The notes under the pieces are model-generated. The model worked only from the letters and a program-made list of their open reading frames with translations, made no database searches and had not been told where the DNA came from. A stretch of 64,000 bases of DNA. Source: JANNPJ01 sp031400005 (GTDB lineage: Bacteria; Actinomycetota; Actinomycetes; Actinomycetales; Kineosporiaceae). Positions 25,131-33,951 of the stretch are shown here, in pieces (position 1 is the first letter of the stretch; every line of letters starts with the position of its first letter). The position numbers and the translations under genes are program-made. Where the stretch lies: positions 1-64,000 of the forward strand of contig JANNPJ010000157.1 of the NCBI GenBank assembly GCA_031400005.1, written 5' to 3'.

Positions 25131-25300
25131 CCTCTCCGACGCCTACGAGGTCAGCTGTCGGGTTCGGGTGGGAGAAGCACCCGGCCGCTGGACCGCTCAG
25201 AAATCAGCGATCGTTCCCGGCTTCACCCCAAGGAGCGTCTCGCGACGCCCCGAATGTGGGTCCCCCGCCTCTGCCATGCGGTGTCGAGCGACCCTGGGAG
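25131..25300 (-). promoter_or_regulatory. c-di-AMP riboswitch (ydaO/yuaA type)
   Basis: On the minus strand the leader contains GAGGCGGGGGACCCA, then CTTGGGGTGAAGCCGGG, a CGGGTGCTTCTCCCACCCG stem-loop, AACCCGACAGCTGACCTC and GTAGGCGTCGGAGAGG, in that order. These are the hallmark blocks of the ydaO/yuaA aptamer, which binds cyclic di-AMP and in actinobacteria typically turns off resuscitation and cell-wall hydrolase genes. A CTCTGCCA/TGGCAGAG hairpin (25269-25309) precedes it. The aptamer's 3' block GGAGAGG is also the ribosome site of the NlpC/P60 gene. The exact 5' limit is approximate. Confidence 0.9.
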
Positions 25301-25432
25301 GTGGCAGAGCTCGGCGTCCACCCTGGGGCTCCTCGGAGGGGGAGGAGCGTTCGCGAAGCTACAGGAATTGCGGGCCAGATGTCGCGTCTGGGTGACAACT
25401 TTGCTTTAAATCTTACTTAACGTGACGGTCCC

Positions 25433-26221
25433 CTACCCCGCCTGGACGAAGACGTGCCGGGCCACGTCGGCCAGCAGCGCGACGCTACCTGGCTCATTGC
25501 CGGCCGGATGGTGCAGGCTCAGCGGTTGATTGAGGACGTTGACCAGGTACCCGGTCGGCGTGCGCTCGGCGGACACTCGGGATCCGGGCACCATCCCGGC
25601 ACCCTGCAGCCGGCGCATCAGATCGACGTCACTCTGCAGTCGCTCCCCCAGCCGCCGGATGAGCATGCCTGCGTCGGCGGCCGGCGTGGCCCCTTCTGAG
25701 GGCCCGACCAGTTTGGCGTCGGCCTTGAGCGCAGCACTCAGGGCGACCGCGTCCGGCAGGCTGAGGACGCCTTCGCGGAACGCACCGGGCTCGGACAGGG
25801 AGCCGCCCAACTCCTCCAGACCGGGGATCGGGTTGCCGTAGGGACTCTCCACGGGGCCCTTGAGCATCGCCAGGAGTTTCTCCTCGACGTGGTCGCTCAT
25901 CACGTGCTCCCACCGGCAGGCCTCGTCATGGACCAGCTCCCACTCCAGACCGATGACATCCAGCAGCAGTCGCTCAGCCAATCGATGCTTACGCATCACT
26001 CGGGTGGCCTTGGACCTGCCGCCCGGAGTCAGCTCGAGGTGCCGGTCGCCCGAGACGTGGAGCAGACCGTCGCGCTCCATCCGGGCCACGGTCTGGGAGA
26101 CGGTCGGCCCGGAGTGGCCGAGCCGCTCGGCGATTCGGGCTCGAAGGGGCACGACGCCCTCCTCCTCGAGCTCGAAGATCGTCCTCAGGTACATCTCGGT
26201 GGTATCGATGAGATCGCTCAC
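25433..26221 (-). CDS. ideR: Iron-dependent regulator IdeR/DtxR
   Basis: The protein starts VSDLIDTTEMYLRTIFELEEEG, almost identical to mycobacterial IdeR. A winged helix follows (RIAERLGHSGPTVSQTVARMERDGL), then the metal-binding and dimer domain with the ligands Met10, His in RKHRLAERLLLDVIG, and the DEACRWEHVMSDHVEEKL cluster (Cys, Glu, His). A C-terminal SH3-like domain ends the protein. With Fe(II) it represses siderophore and uptake genes. At 262 residues it is about 30 longer than IdeR, through an inserted segment near SLSEPGAFREGVLS to GATPAADAG. The GTG at 26221 is the conserved start; longer frames upstream are not. Confidence 0.95.
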   Translation of the reverse strand: MSDLIDTTEMYLRTIFELEEEGVVPLRARIAERLGHSGPTVSQTVARMERDGLLHVSGDRHLELTPGGRSKATRVMRKHRLAERLLLDVIGLEWELVHDEACRWEHVMSDHVEEKLLAMLKGPVESPYGNPIPGLEELGGSLSEPGAFREGVLSLPDAVALSAALKADAKLVGPSEGATPAADAGMLIRRLGERLQSDVDLMRRLQGAGMVPGSRVSAERTPTGYLVNVLNQPLSLHHPAGNEPGSVALLADVARHVFVQAG

Positions 26222-26337
26222 TGGCCCATTGTCCGCCCCAACGGGGGTTCGGGACACCTTCGGCGCGGGCCAGTGTGTCAAGGACAGCCGGGAAATCGCC
26301 TTTGACCCGACAAACCCCACCAAGAGGGACAGATTTC

Positions 26338-26392
26338 TTTGCCGAAGGCCAGCCATTTGCCAAAAGGCCAGTCCATTTGCCGAAAGGCCAGC
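26338..26392. repeat. Three direct repeats upstream of ideR
   Basis: TTTGCC(G/A)AA(A)GGCCAG occurs at 26338, 26357 and 26377, about 20 bases apart. The last two share CCATTTGCCRAAAGGCCAG. They lie 117 bases or more upstream of the ideR start. Confidence 0.8.
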
Positions 26393-26402
26393 AAACAGGC
26401 AA

Positions 26403-26464
26403 CAGCCCGCAGGGTGCCAGTGAAGGCGATGCCGTGCCGGACGATGCACGGCCCCTGCGGGCTG
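26403..26464. other. Long hairpin between ideR and the frameshifted gene
   Basis: CAGCCCGCAGGG (26403-26414) pairs perfectly with 26453-26464, and GCCGTGC/GCACGGC forms an inner stem. It may be a terminator for leftward transcription from 26.7 kb. Confidence 0.7.
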
Positions 26465-26685
26465 CGGTGACTGCCTGGAACTCGCCGGCCGGTGTCGGCC
26501 GTCGATCGCTCCCGAATCGGTTACCGATCAGGAGCAGTCCGTCCTGATACAGCGGCTAGCGGGCAGCCACCTCACGCGTCCAATTGATACTCACGCTTTG
26601 GACCACCTCCTTCCTCGTGTGCTTGAACCGTACGTCCACCAAAGACAGTCGTGCAACCGCTTTTCGTGGAGAGCGGAAGCAGGGA
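26465..26685. other. Region without a convincing gene
   Basis: No gene is supported here. On the minus strand, AAGGAGGTGGTCC followed by GTGAGTATCAATTGGACGCG could start a 12-codon reading frame ending in TAG near 26557. Extended upstream in frame, it reads VDVRFKHTRKEVVQ. It looks peptide-like but is too short to call. Base composition is lower in GC than the surroundings. Confidence 0.3.
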
Positions 26686-27016
26686 TTATTTGTAGCGCAC
26701 CGCGGTGTTTGCGGTGCCGAACTTCGCGCCGGCCGTGAACACCGTGGTCGGAGGTGACGCCGCGAAAGGTAGCCAGGTTGATGAACTGCAGACCGCCGGC
26801 CTGCTGGATGTCACCGGCGAAGAAGGCTGCCGGATCAAGGGTGCCACCGACGATCGGCTGGGTGATTGTCACGCTCAAGTTCTTCAGATCGACATCCAAG
26901 CCCGGTCCCGATCCAATGTCCATACCCGCTAGTAACATGACACGGAACTCGTCGGTAGCCGGACGGTGGGCTACCACACTGTGACCCGTAGCGATAAATT
27001 CATCACTTAGCGTCAT
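26686..27016 (-). pseudogene. Small gene of unknown family, broken by one frameshift
   Basis: From the ATG at 27016 (site GGTGG) the frame reads MTLSDEFIATGHSVVAHRP, then VDLKNLSVTITQPIVGGTL, DPAAFFAGDIQQAGGLQFIN and LATF. After a TTT run near 26766 the sense continues in another frame: AASPPTTVFTAGAKFGTANT, then AVRYK and a TAA at 26686. Removing one T restores a protein of about 109 residues. I do not recognise the family. The region has lower GC than its flanks, suggesting transfer. A sequencing error is an alternative to true decay. Confidence 0.5.
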
Positions 27017-27056
27017 TAGCCACCAAAATACTGCTCGAGCGTGCATCATCGGCACC

Positions 27057-30000
27057 ATGACCGGCGGCACCGACGAGATTTGGCAGACGATCGAGCGCGC
27101 CGACTCGATGCCGTACGGTCGGGCCCGGATCGCCCTCCTGGAGGGGCTTCTCGACCGGATCGAGGAAGCCGGCTGGGATCCGGAGGTGGCAGCCGAACTC
27201 GACACCGCCGTCCGGGTCTCGCTGATCCCGGCGTGTCTGTACGGCGGAGATCACCAGCGAGTCTCCGGTCAGCTCGGCCGGCTCCTGGAACAACACGATC
27301 GAGCGCCCGCCTGGTTCGGGCGCTGGGAACGGCACGGCGTGCTGTTCTGCTTCAACTGGGCGACGGTCGGCCTGCTGCAGCACCCCGACGTCCCGCTGGC
27401 CGAGCTGGAACGACTGCTGGCCATGATGACCGAGCGCTATACCGGCGCGGGCGAGTCGATGGCGCCGGTTCTGCGCGCCCGATTCCTGTTCGACCTGCAC
27501 GTCCACGGCGCGAAGGCAGCCACCGAGGCCTTCGACGCCTGGCTCGCTGCTGGCCGCAGTGAGCTGTCCGACTGCGAAGAATGCGAGCGCGCCGAGCAGG
27601 TCCGCCAGTTCGCCGCGCTCGGCCGTCACCAGGAGGCCGTTGATCTGGCCCTGCCAGTGCTGGACGGCGGGCCGATGGCAGGCTGCGCCACCCAGCCGAT
27701 CACGATGATCGGCGCGGCGCTTGGTTCGCTGCTGACGACCGGGCGGGCCGAGCGGGCAGCAAGCGAACACATTCGCGCCGTCCGGCTGATCCGGCTGCTG
27801 CCGACCGGCACCGCACCCGGGCACCTCGGGCGGGCCGAGCACCTGCTGGTCTGTGCCCGTAGCGGCCAACTGCAGCGCGGGCTCGATCTCCTCGAGGAGT
27901 GGCTGCCCTGGTATGCCACGGTCGGACCGCCGACCAGTCGGCTGGAGACGGCCGCCGCAGCCGGCCGGATGCTGCGCGGGCTGGCCGAGAGTGGTCACGG
28001 CCAGGTGGCACTCACCTCGGACGGTACCGGCGCGGACCCGACGACAGGCGATGAGCTGGGCGCCCGGTTAGCCCACGAGGCTCGAGATCTTGGCTCCCGC
28101 TTCGATGCCCGCAACGGCACCAGCACCATCGGTGACCTGGTGGAACAGGTACTGGACGCGGCGGCGCTACCGGATCTGCCGCTTGCCGCGCTCACTCGGT
28201 CGCCGCGCAATGCCCGGGTCCGCCCGGCGCCGGCCCGCCGGCCAACGGCCCGACGCGGACGGCGAGCCGCTGGCCGCCAAGCCGAATCCGCGCTCCCGTC
28301 CGACGGCCCAACCTCGCTGGCCACCGCCTTCACCGAGGCGCTGCGGGCCGACGCGCAGGACCGCTGCGACGCACTCCTGAAGATGTGGCGAGAACTGCGC
28401 ACTCGCCCGGGGGTGACCGGCGCGAGGGACACCCCCACCGGAGCCGGGCGCCCGATCTGGACCGGTGGCCCGACCATGGCCGGTGGACCAACCGTGGCGG
28501 ACGAGGAACGGTCGGCGGCCCGGCTCGATGGTTGGCTGGCCCTGGCTGACCTGTCCGGGCCCGGGCTCGACGTCCCGGCCGCGCAGGCGGCGCTGGCGGC
28601 ATCGGCGCTGGCCACCGAGCGGCTGCGGACCAGCGGCCTGCCGGTTGAGGCGCTGTTGCACGAGCAGACCGCGCTGCTGGCCGCAGCGTCGGTCGGACGG
28701 ATGGATCTCGGCGTCGCACTACACCGGGTGGAGCAACTCGCGATCGAGGTCGGCGAGAGCGCGACCGGAGCCGGCGCGACGGCAGGGGACGTCGGGCTGG
28801 CCCTCTCCCGGTTGGTTCTGATCCGCGAACTGGCGGCGTTACACGGGCACGACCCCGAGGAGGGACCCGAGGACAACCCCACGGACGACCCCGACGGCAA
28901 CTCCGGGGAACCGGTGCCGGCGGGCGAGCCGTCGCCGCCGGCGGGCGAGCCGTCACCGCCGGCGGGCGATCCGCTGGATGCCGGCCTCGCCGCGCTCGGT
29001 TCGCTGGCCCAGGACCAACTTGATCACCAACAGTTGCGGGCGATCTGCCGGCTCCTTCGGATCCGGGCCCGAGACGAACCGCCGGATCAGGCGATCGAGA
29101 CCCTCCAGGCCGCTGTCTCGGCGTTGCCGGACGGCGTCCGGCCGTTGGAGCGGGCCCAGGCCGGTGCCGATCTGGCCGGTGTGCTGCAGGACGTCGACCC
29201 GGCCGCGGCCTTGGTGGTCTGGGATCGGGCAGTGAGCGATGCGAGTATCGCCTCGGCGGCGGCGGCCGTCGGGAGCATGCTCGCCGCGAGCGCCACCGTG
29301 CGAGCTGCCCTGGGTGATCCGAGCAGGGCCGCGGAGGATCTGGCTCGCGCCGTCCCCTTGCTGGACGAGCACACCCAGGGGCCGCTGGCGGCACAGGCCC
29401 GGCTGGACCTGTCCCGGGTCCTGCTGGAGTTGGGCCGTGGGTTCGAGGCGGCCGAGGTCGCCGAGGCGGGAATGGCGGACCTGACCGAACTGCTCCGGGT
29501 CCAGGGCGTCGGGCCGGACGACCTGGACGGCGGTGACGGCACCGATGGTGGCGTTCGCGGCGGCGCGGGTCCGGGTGGCGGGGTCTGGGCCGAGGCGCAT
29601 GTGGCCGGCTGTCTCGCGTACGTCGGTGCCGAGGCCAACGACGCCGTCGGCGCCACCGAACGAGCCCGCGAACTGGCCCTGCGCAGTGCGGACTGGCACC
29701 GGGTCAACCAAAACCTGGTTGCCCAGGCGGAAGCCTGGGAGCTGGCCGCCCGGCTCGGCGGACCATCGGCTCGAGTGGCCGCGGACTTCGCCCGGGCAGC
29801 GGAGCTGGCCGAGGCGGGTGGTGACTGGGTCCGGGCCGCGACCTGCCGGCGGGAACGGATCATTGCGTTGAAGGACGCCGAGGGAATGGACGCGGCCCTG
29901 GCTGCGCTCGCCGAGGCCGACGCCGCGCTCGCCGCCCGGGCCGGGAGTCCGGCCGGGCGGCGCGCCCCGGACGCGGAGCAGAAGCTAGCCGGCCGGCAAC

Positions 30001-30440
30001 TTCGCTGGCACCGACTGGCGGTGGCCGAGCAGCGGGCTCGCCTGCTGGCCGTCGGCGGCCGATATCGGGACGCCATGGCCGAGGCGGACGGCCTGGAGCG
30101 GCAGTACCACGAACTCGGTGACCCCTGGTCAGCCCGCGATCTCCTGGGCCTGCGCGGGCAACTCCGGGCCGAACTCGGCGATCTGGCCGGCGCCCTGGAA
30201 GATCTTCAGCGGGCGGCCGAGGAGGCTGCGGAAGCCGGCGACTCGGCTCAGGCCCAAGGCCTCGGCGAGCGACTGGCCACGGTTCTCGGCGCAGCCGGTC
30301 GCGAAGCCGAGGCCGAAGCGGCCTGGCTACGTTTCTCCGAACCGGCACCCGGTCCGGAGAATTCACCCGGTTCGGAGAATTCAGGGCTCTCGGCGCTCGA
30401 CCCGCCACCGGCCGACGTCGTCCATAGTGGGCAGATCTGA
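27057..30440 (+). CDS. Very large helical-repeat (TPR-like) protein
   Basis: The protein has 1127 residues, is almost entirely alpha-helical and is rich in Ala, Leu, Arg and Glu. It has repeated TPR-like helix pairs (for example LRAELGDLAGALEDLQRAAEEA and YRDAMAEADGLERQYHELGD near the C-terminus). There is no signal peptide or membrane helix. Two disordered linkers interrupt it: an Arg/Pro/Ala stretch near 390-420 and a Pro/Asp/Gly stretch near 600-640 with GEPSPPA repeats. Such proteins act as scaffolds; no catalytic motif is seen. Its 3' end overlaps pdxH on the other strand by 60 bases, so the last 20 codons are used twice. Confidence 0.75.
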   Translation: MTGGTDEIWQTIERADSMPYGRARIALLEGLLDRIEEAGWDPEVAAELDTAVRVSLIPACLYGGDHQRVSGQLGRLLEQHDRAPAWFGRWERHGVLFCFNWATVGLLQHPDVPLAELERLLAMMTERYTGAGESMAPVLRARFLFDLHVHGAKAATEAFDAWLAAGRSELSDCEECERAEQVRQFAALGRHQEAVDLALPVLDGGPMAGCATQPITMIGAALGSLLTTGRAERAASEHIRAVRLIRLLPTGTAPGHLGRAEHLLVCARSGQLQRGLDLLEEWLPWYATVGPPTSRLETAAAAGRMLRGLAESGHGQVALTSDGTGADPTTGDELGARLAHEARDLGSRFDARNGTSTIGDLVEQVLDAAALPDLPLAALTRSPRNARVRPAPARRPTARRGRRAAGRQAESALPSDGPTSLATAFTEALRADAQDRCDALLKMWRELRTRPGVTGARDTPTGAGRPIWTGGPTMAGGPTVADEERSAARLDGWLALADLSGPGLDVPAAQAALAASALATERLRTSGLPVEALLHEQTALLAAASVGRMDLGVALHRVEQLAIEVGESATGAGATAGDVGLALSRLVLIRELAALHGHDPEEGPEDNPTDDPDGNSGEPVPAGEPSPPAGEPSPPAGDPLDAGLAALGSLAQDQLDHQQLRAICRLLRIRARDEPPDQAIETLQAAVSALPDGVRPLERAQAGADLAGVLQDVDPAAALVVWDRAVSDASIASAAAAVGSMLAASATVRAALGDPSRAAEDLARAVPLLDEHTQGPLAAQARLDLSRVLLELGRGFEAAEVAEAGMADLTELLRVQGVGPDDLDGGDGTDGGVRGGAGPGGGVWAEAHVAGCLAYVGAEANDAVGATERARELALRSADWHRVNQNLVAQAEAWELAARLGGPSARVAADFARAAELAEAGGDWVRAATCRRERIIALKDAEGMDAALAALAEADAALAARAGSPAGRRAPDAEQKLAGRQLRWHRLAVAEQRARLLAVGGRYRDAMAEADGLERQYHELGDPWSARDLLGLRGQLRAELGDLAGALEDLQRAAEEAAEAGDSAQAQGLGERLATVLGAAGREAEAEAAWLRFSEPAPGPENSPGSENSGLSALDPPPADVVHSGQI
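28919..28975 (+). repeat. In-frame 24-bp tandem repeat
   Basis: GCGGGCGAGCCGTCGCCGCC-type units are repeated about 2.5 times and encode PAGEPSP in the second linker of the TPR-like protein. Confidence 0.85.
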
Positions 30441-31166
30441 CGGAAGATCCCCGGTGGAGGGTAGATCTTGGGTGGGCGGTAGTTCTTGGGTGGGCAGGAA
30501 GACCAGACGATCATGCATCCGGGAGGGCCGGCCCTGCCAGAACTCGATCTCGAACGGGCGGACAACGTAACCGCCCCAGTGCGGTGGTACCGGAACGTCG
30601 TCCGACCGGCCGCGATCCGGCCAGCGCGCGCTCAGCTCCGCCCAACGCCGTTCCAGTTCCGCCCGGGAGTCGACCGGCCGCGACTGGTGGCTGGCCCAGG
30701 CACCGATCCGCGAACCCCAGGGCCGGGTGCCGAAGTACTCAGCTGTTGCGGCGGCGCTGACCTGCTCGACTCGGCCGCGGGCGGACACCTGTCGATGCAG
30801 GGAAAGCCAGGCAAGCACGATCGCCGCGACCGGATGCGCGGCAAGCTCCATCCCCTTGCGCGAGCGCCGGTTGGTGAAGAACACGAATCCATCGGCGTCG
30901 GCGTGCTTCAGTAACACGGTCCGTGCGGTCGGAATGCCTGCCGAGTCGACGGTGGCGAGCGTCATCGCATTCGGTTCGGTCACCCGGGCGGCCAGGGCGT
31001 CGTCGTACCAGCGCCGAAACATCTCCAGCGGAGCCGGTGGCAGGTCGACGACGTCCAACCCGGTGTCAGCGTAGGAGATTCGCTGGGCGCTAAACACTGG
31101 ATCGAGATGGTCGATTACTTTCAGTGACGGATTGTCTGATTCGGCCTGGCCCGGAGGGATGGACAT
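30381..31166 (-). CDS. pdxH: Pyridoxamine 5'-phosphate oxidase
   Basis: This FMN enzyme oxidises pyridoxine or pyridoxamine 5'-phosphate to PLP, the cofactor used by SerC nearby. Typical segments are PNAMTLATVDSAGIPTART, VLLKHADADGFVFFTNRRSRKG, RQVSARGRVEQVS, SHQSRPVDSR, PHWGGYVVRPFEIEFWQGR and the C-terminal WRVERREP. An unusual insert of about 30 residues, built from LPxTQxLP-like repeats, splits the usual RLHDRL..W..ERL end. The ATG at 31166 fits the family; a longer frame to 31346 does not. The gene is divergent from citA and overlaps the TPR-like gene tail to tail. Confidence 0.96.
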   Translation of the reverse strand: MSIPPGQAESDNPSLKVIDHLDPVFSAQRISYADTGLDVVDLPPAPLEMFRRWYDDALAARVTEPNAMTLATVDSAGIPTARTVLLKHADADGFVFFTNRRSRKGMELAAHPVAAIVLAWLSLHRQVSARGRVEQVSAAATAEYFGTRPWGSRIGAWASHQSRPVDSRAELERRWAELSARWPDRGRSDDVPVPPHWGGYVVRPFEIEFWQGRPSRMHDRLVFLPTQELPPTQDLPSTGDLPSDLPTMDDVGRWRVERREP

Positions 31167-31264
31167 GTCACCAGTCTGGACCTGGGGTCGCAGCTGGACG
31201 ACGATCTGCGCTGGAATGACTCCACCAAGTACTGGTGAGTTCGACGAAAGCCAAGGAGTAATCA

Positions 31265-32371
31265 ATGACCGACTTCGTGCCCGGACTCGAAGGCGTCGTG
31301 GCCTTCGAGACCCAGATCGCCGAACCCGATCGGGACGGCGGTGCACTGCGCTATCGGGGGGTGGACCTCGTCGATCTGGCGGGCAAGGTCTCGTTCGGGC
31401 AGGTCTGGGGCCTGCTGGTGGATAACGCCTTCAACCCGGGCCTGCCGCCTGCGGAACCTTTCCCGCTGCCGGTGCACACCGGAGACGTCCGGGTGGACGT
31501 GCAGAGTGCGCTCGCCCAGCTGGCCCCACTGTGGGGCTTCCGCCCGCTGTTGGACATTGATGCCGCCCAGGCCCGCGAGGACCTGGCCCGCGCCTCGGTG
31601 ATGGCGCTGTCCTTCGTTGCCCAGTCGGCCCGGGGCCAGAACACTCCGATGGTGCCGCAACGTGAGGTCGACCGGGGCAGCACGATCGCCGAGCGATTCA
31701 TGATCCGCTGGCGTGGTGAACCCGATCCGCGGCACGTCGAGGCCGTCGATGCGTACTGGGTATCGGCCGCCGAACACGGGATGAACGCGTCGACGTTCAC
31801 CGCCCGGGTGATCGCCTCCACCGGCGCCGACGTCGCGGCCGCGCTCTCGGGTGCGGTGGGGGCGATGAGCGGTCCGCTGCACGGTGGCGCGCCGTCGCGG
31901 GTACTGCACATGATCGAGGGCGTCGAGCAGACCGGGGACGCGCTGACCTACGTGAAGAGCGTGCTCGACCGGAGCGAGCGGCTGATGGGCTTCGGTCATC
32001 GGGTCTACCGGGCCGAGGACCCCCGGGCCCGGGTCCTGCGGGACACCGCCAAGCGGCTCGGAGCCCCGCGCTACGAGGTGGCCGTGGCGCTCGAGGACGC
32101 CGCCCTGGCCGAGTTGCATGCCCGCCGCCCGGACCGGGTGCTGGCCACCAACGTCGAGTTCTGGGCCGCCGTGGTGCTGGACTTCGCCGAGGTTCCGGCC
32201 AGCATGTTCACCCCGATGTTCTCCTGTGCCCGGACCGCAGGCTGGTCTGCACACATCGTTGAGCAGAAGGCCACCGGACGACTGATCCGGCCGTCCGCCA
32301 GGTACGTCGGCGAGGGCCCACGCGGGGTCGAGAGCGTGGCCGGCTGGGACGCCGAGCGCGCCGCCAGCTGA
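31265..32371 (+). CDS. citA: Citrate synthase 2
   Basis: The 368-residue enzyme condenses oxaloacetate and acetyl-CoA. The active-site histidines lie in AAEHGMNASTF and SGPLHGGAPSRV, the conserved loop MGFGHRVYRAEDPR is present, and the catalytic Asp is in AVVLDFAEVP. This short form with GALRYRGVDLVDLAG is the actinobacterial CitA (citrate synthase 2), usually an extra isozyme beside GltA. ATG 31265 follows CCAAGGAG. It is divergent from pdxH with about 100 bases between them, an arrangement seen in many actinobacteria. Confidence 0.95.
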   Translation: MTDFVPGLEGVVAFETQIAEPDRDGGALRYRGVDLVDLAGKVSFGQVWGLLVDNAFNPGLPPAEPFPLPVHTGDVRVDVQSALAQLAPLWGFRPLLDIDAAQAREDLARASVMALSFVAQSARGQNTPMVPQREVDRGSTIAERFMIRWRGEPDPRHVEAVDAYWVSAAEHGMNASTFTARVIASTGADVAAALSGAVGAMSGPLHGGAPSRVLHMIEGVEQTGDALTYVKSVLDRSERLMGFGHRVYRAEDPRARVLRDTAKRLGAPRYEVAVALEDAALAELHARRPDRVLATNVEFWAAVVLDFAEVPASMFTPMFSCARTAGWSAHIVEQKATGRLIRPSARYVGEGPRGVESVAGWDAERAAS

Positions 32372-32417
32372 GCGTGGAGCCGAGGCTCGCGGTGTGAGAC
32401 TGCGCACCGCGAGCCGG

Positions 32418-32487
32418 GTACGGATTCATCCGGTTCCTTCGGCTTGCTTCGGCTTGCTTCGGCTTGCTTCGGCGCGGCAATCCGTAC
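32418..32487. repeat. Tandem 10-mers inside a large inverted repeat
   Basis: GGCTTGCTTC is repeated three times in a row (32441-32470), with partial copies on both sides. The array is flanked by GTACGGATT (32418) and AATCCGTAC (32479-32487), which can pair. The whole could fold as a stem with the repeat array in its loop, between citA and serC. Confidence 0.85.
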
Positions 32488-32667
32488 CGGATTCTCGACC
32501 GCCGAGGAGTACACCGAGGCCCGGAGGACGATCTCCCGGGCGCTGGCGCATCACTCGCACGATCCGTACGTAGCCTGGGGTAAGGGCAATGTCGGCGTCG
32601 CGGAGGAAGGCGTCTGCTAGGTCTGAAACACTGATCGCCCACCGTTGCCGAACCGAAGGTGTGTGCC

Positions 32668-33819
32668 GTGAGTGCCTCGACCGATGCCGCCACGATCACC
32701 ATCCCGGCGAGTCTGCTGCCGACCGACGGCCGGTTCGGCTCGGGGCCGAGCAAGATCCGGACCGAGCAGGTGGACTACCTGACTTCGATAGCGACCTCTG
32801 TGCTTGGCACGTCGCACCGCCAGAAACCGGTCAAGGACCTGGTGCGGCGGGTTCGAGTCGGCCTGGCGGAGCTGTTCGCCCTGCCCGAGGGTTACGAGGT
32901 GGTGCTGGGCAACGGTGGGTCGACCGCGTTCTGGGACGTCGCGGCCTTCAGCCTGGTCCGCGAGCGCGCCCAGCACCTCGCGATCGGCGAGTTCTCCGCC
33001 AAGTTCGCCCAGGTCACCGACCGGGCGCCGTTCCTCGGGCCGGCCACGATCATCAAGGCCGCCCCCGGGGAGCTGGCGGCGCCGACCGCCGAGGACGGCG
33101 TCGATGTCTATGCCTGGCCGCAGAACGAGACCTCCACCGGGGTGATGGCGCCGGTCCAGCGGGTTCCGGGGACCGCGTCGTCCACGGACGGCGGTCCGTT
33201 GATCCTGATTGATGCGACGTCCGGTGCGGGCGGGCTGCCGATCGACATCGCCCAGACCGATGCGTATTACTTCGCGCCGCAGAAGTGCTTCGCCTCGGAC
33301 GGCGGGATCTGGTTGGCGGTGCTCTCCCCTGCCGCCCTGGAGCGGGTCGAGCAGATCACCGCGTCCGGCCGGTGGATCCCGGACATCCTGGACCTGGCCA
33401 CCGCGATCGACAATTCCCGCAAGGATCAGACGCTCAACACCCCAGCGGTGGCAACGCTGGCGATGCTCGCCGTCCAGGTGGAGTGGATGCTTGCCCAGGG
33501 CGGGCTGGCGTGGGGGGTCTCCCGGACCCTCGACTCGTCGTCCCGGCTGTACGACTGGGCGGAACGGACGGCGTACACCACGCCGTTCGTCACCGACCCG
33601 GCCGCGCGAAGCCAGGTGGTCGGCACCATCGATTTCGACGACGCGATCGACGCGGCGCTGATCGCCAAGGTGCTGCGCGCCCACGGAGTGGTAGACGTCG
33701 AGCCGTACCGCAAGCTCGGCCGCAACCAGCTTCGGGTCGGGATGTACCCCGCCGTGGATCCGACCGACGTGACCGCGTTGACCACCTGCGTCGAGCACAT
33801 CGTCAGCCAACTCACCTAG
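32668..33819 (+). CDS. serC: Phosphoserine aminotransferase
   Basis: The 383-residue PLP enzyme makes 3-phosphoserine in serine synthesis. The segments RFGSGPSKIRTEQV, LGTSHRQKPVKDLV, GNGGSTAFWDVAAF, DATSGAGGLPID and the PLP Lys in YYFAPQKCFASDGG match the actinobacterial SerC type. Two GTG codons are possible, 32659 and 32668; the second is spaced properly from GAAGG. It stands alone, with a repeat-rich leader and a hairpin after it. Product and cofactor link it to pdxH and serS in the same window. Confidence 0.95.
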   Translation: MSASTDAATITIPASLLPTDGRFGSGPSKIRTEQVDYLTSIATSVLGTSHRQKPVKDLVRRVRVGLAELFALPEGYEVVLGNGGSTAFWDVAAFSLVRERAQHLAIGEFSAKFAQVTDRAPFLGPATIIKAAPGELAAPTAEDGVDVYAWPQNETSTGVMAPVQRVPGTASSTDGGPLILIDATSGAGGLPIDIAQTDAYYFAPQKCFASDGGIWLAVLSPAALERVEQITASGRWIPDILDLATAIDNSRKDQTLNTPAVATLAMLAVQVEWMLAQGGLAWGVSRTLDSSSRLYDWAERTAYTTPFVTDPAARSQVVGTIDFDDAIDAALIAKVLRAHGVVDVEPYRKLGRNQLRVGMYPAVDPTDVTALTTCVEHIVSQLT

Positions 33820-33839
33820 CCCCTGGGGCTACGGCTTCG

Positions 33840-33907
33840 GTCAGCTCCGGCTAAACCGGCAAAACCGGTCTTCATGATCTTGGTTCACCGGCTTAAGCGG
33901 AGCTGAC
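33840..33907. terminator. Long imperfect hairpin after serC
   Basis: GTCAGCTCCG (33840-33849) pairs perfectly with CGGAGCTGAC (33898-33907). GGCTAAACCGG and CCGGCTTAAG can form an inner, imperfect stem. It contains AAAACCGGTC, also present in the hairpin at 42.8 kb. It is probably the serC terminator. Confidence 0.65.
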
Positions 33908-33951
33908 TCCCCGTCCGGGACGGTCATCTTGCGCATGCTCACGGTGGATTT

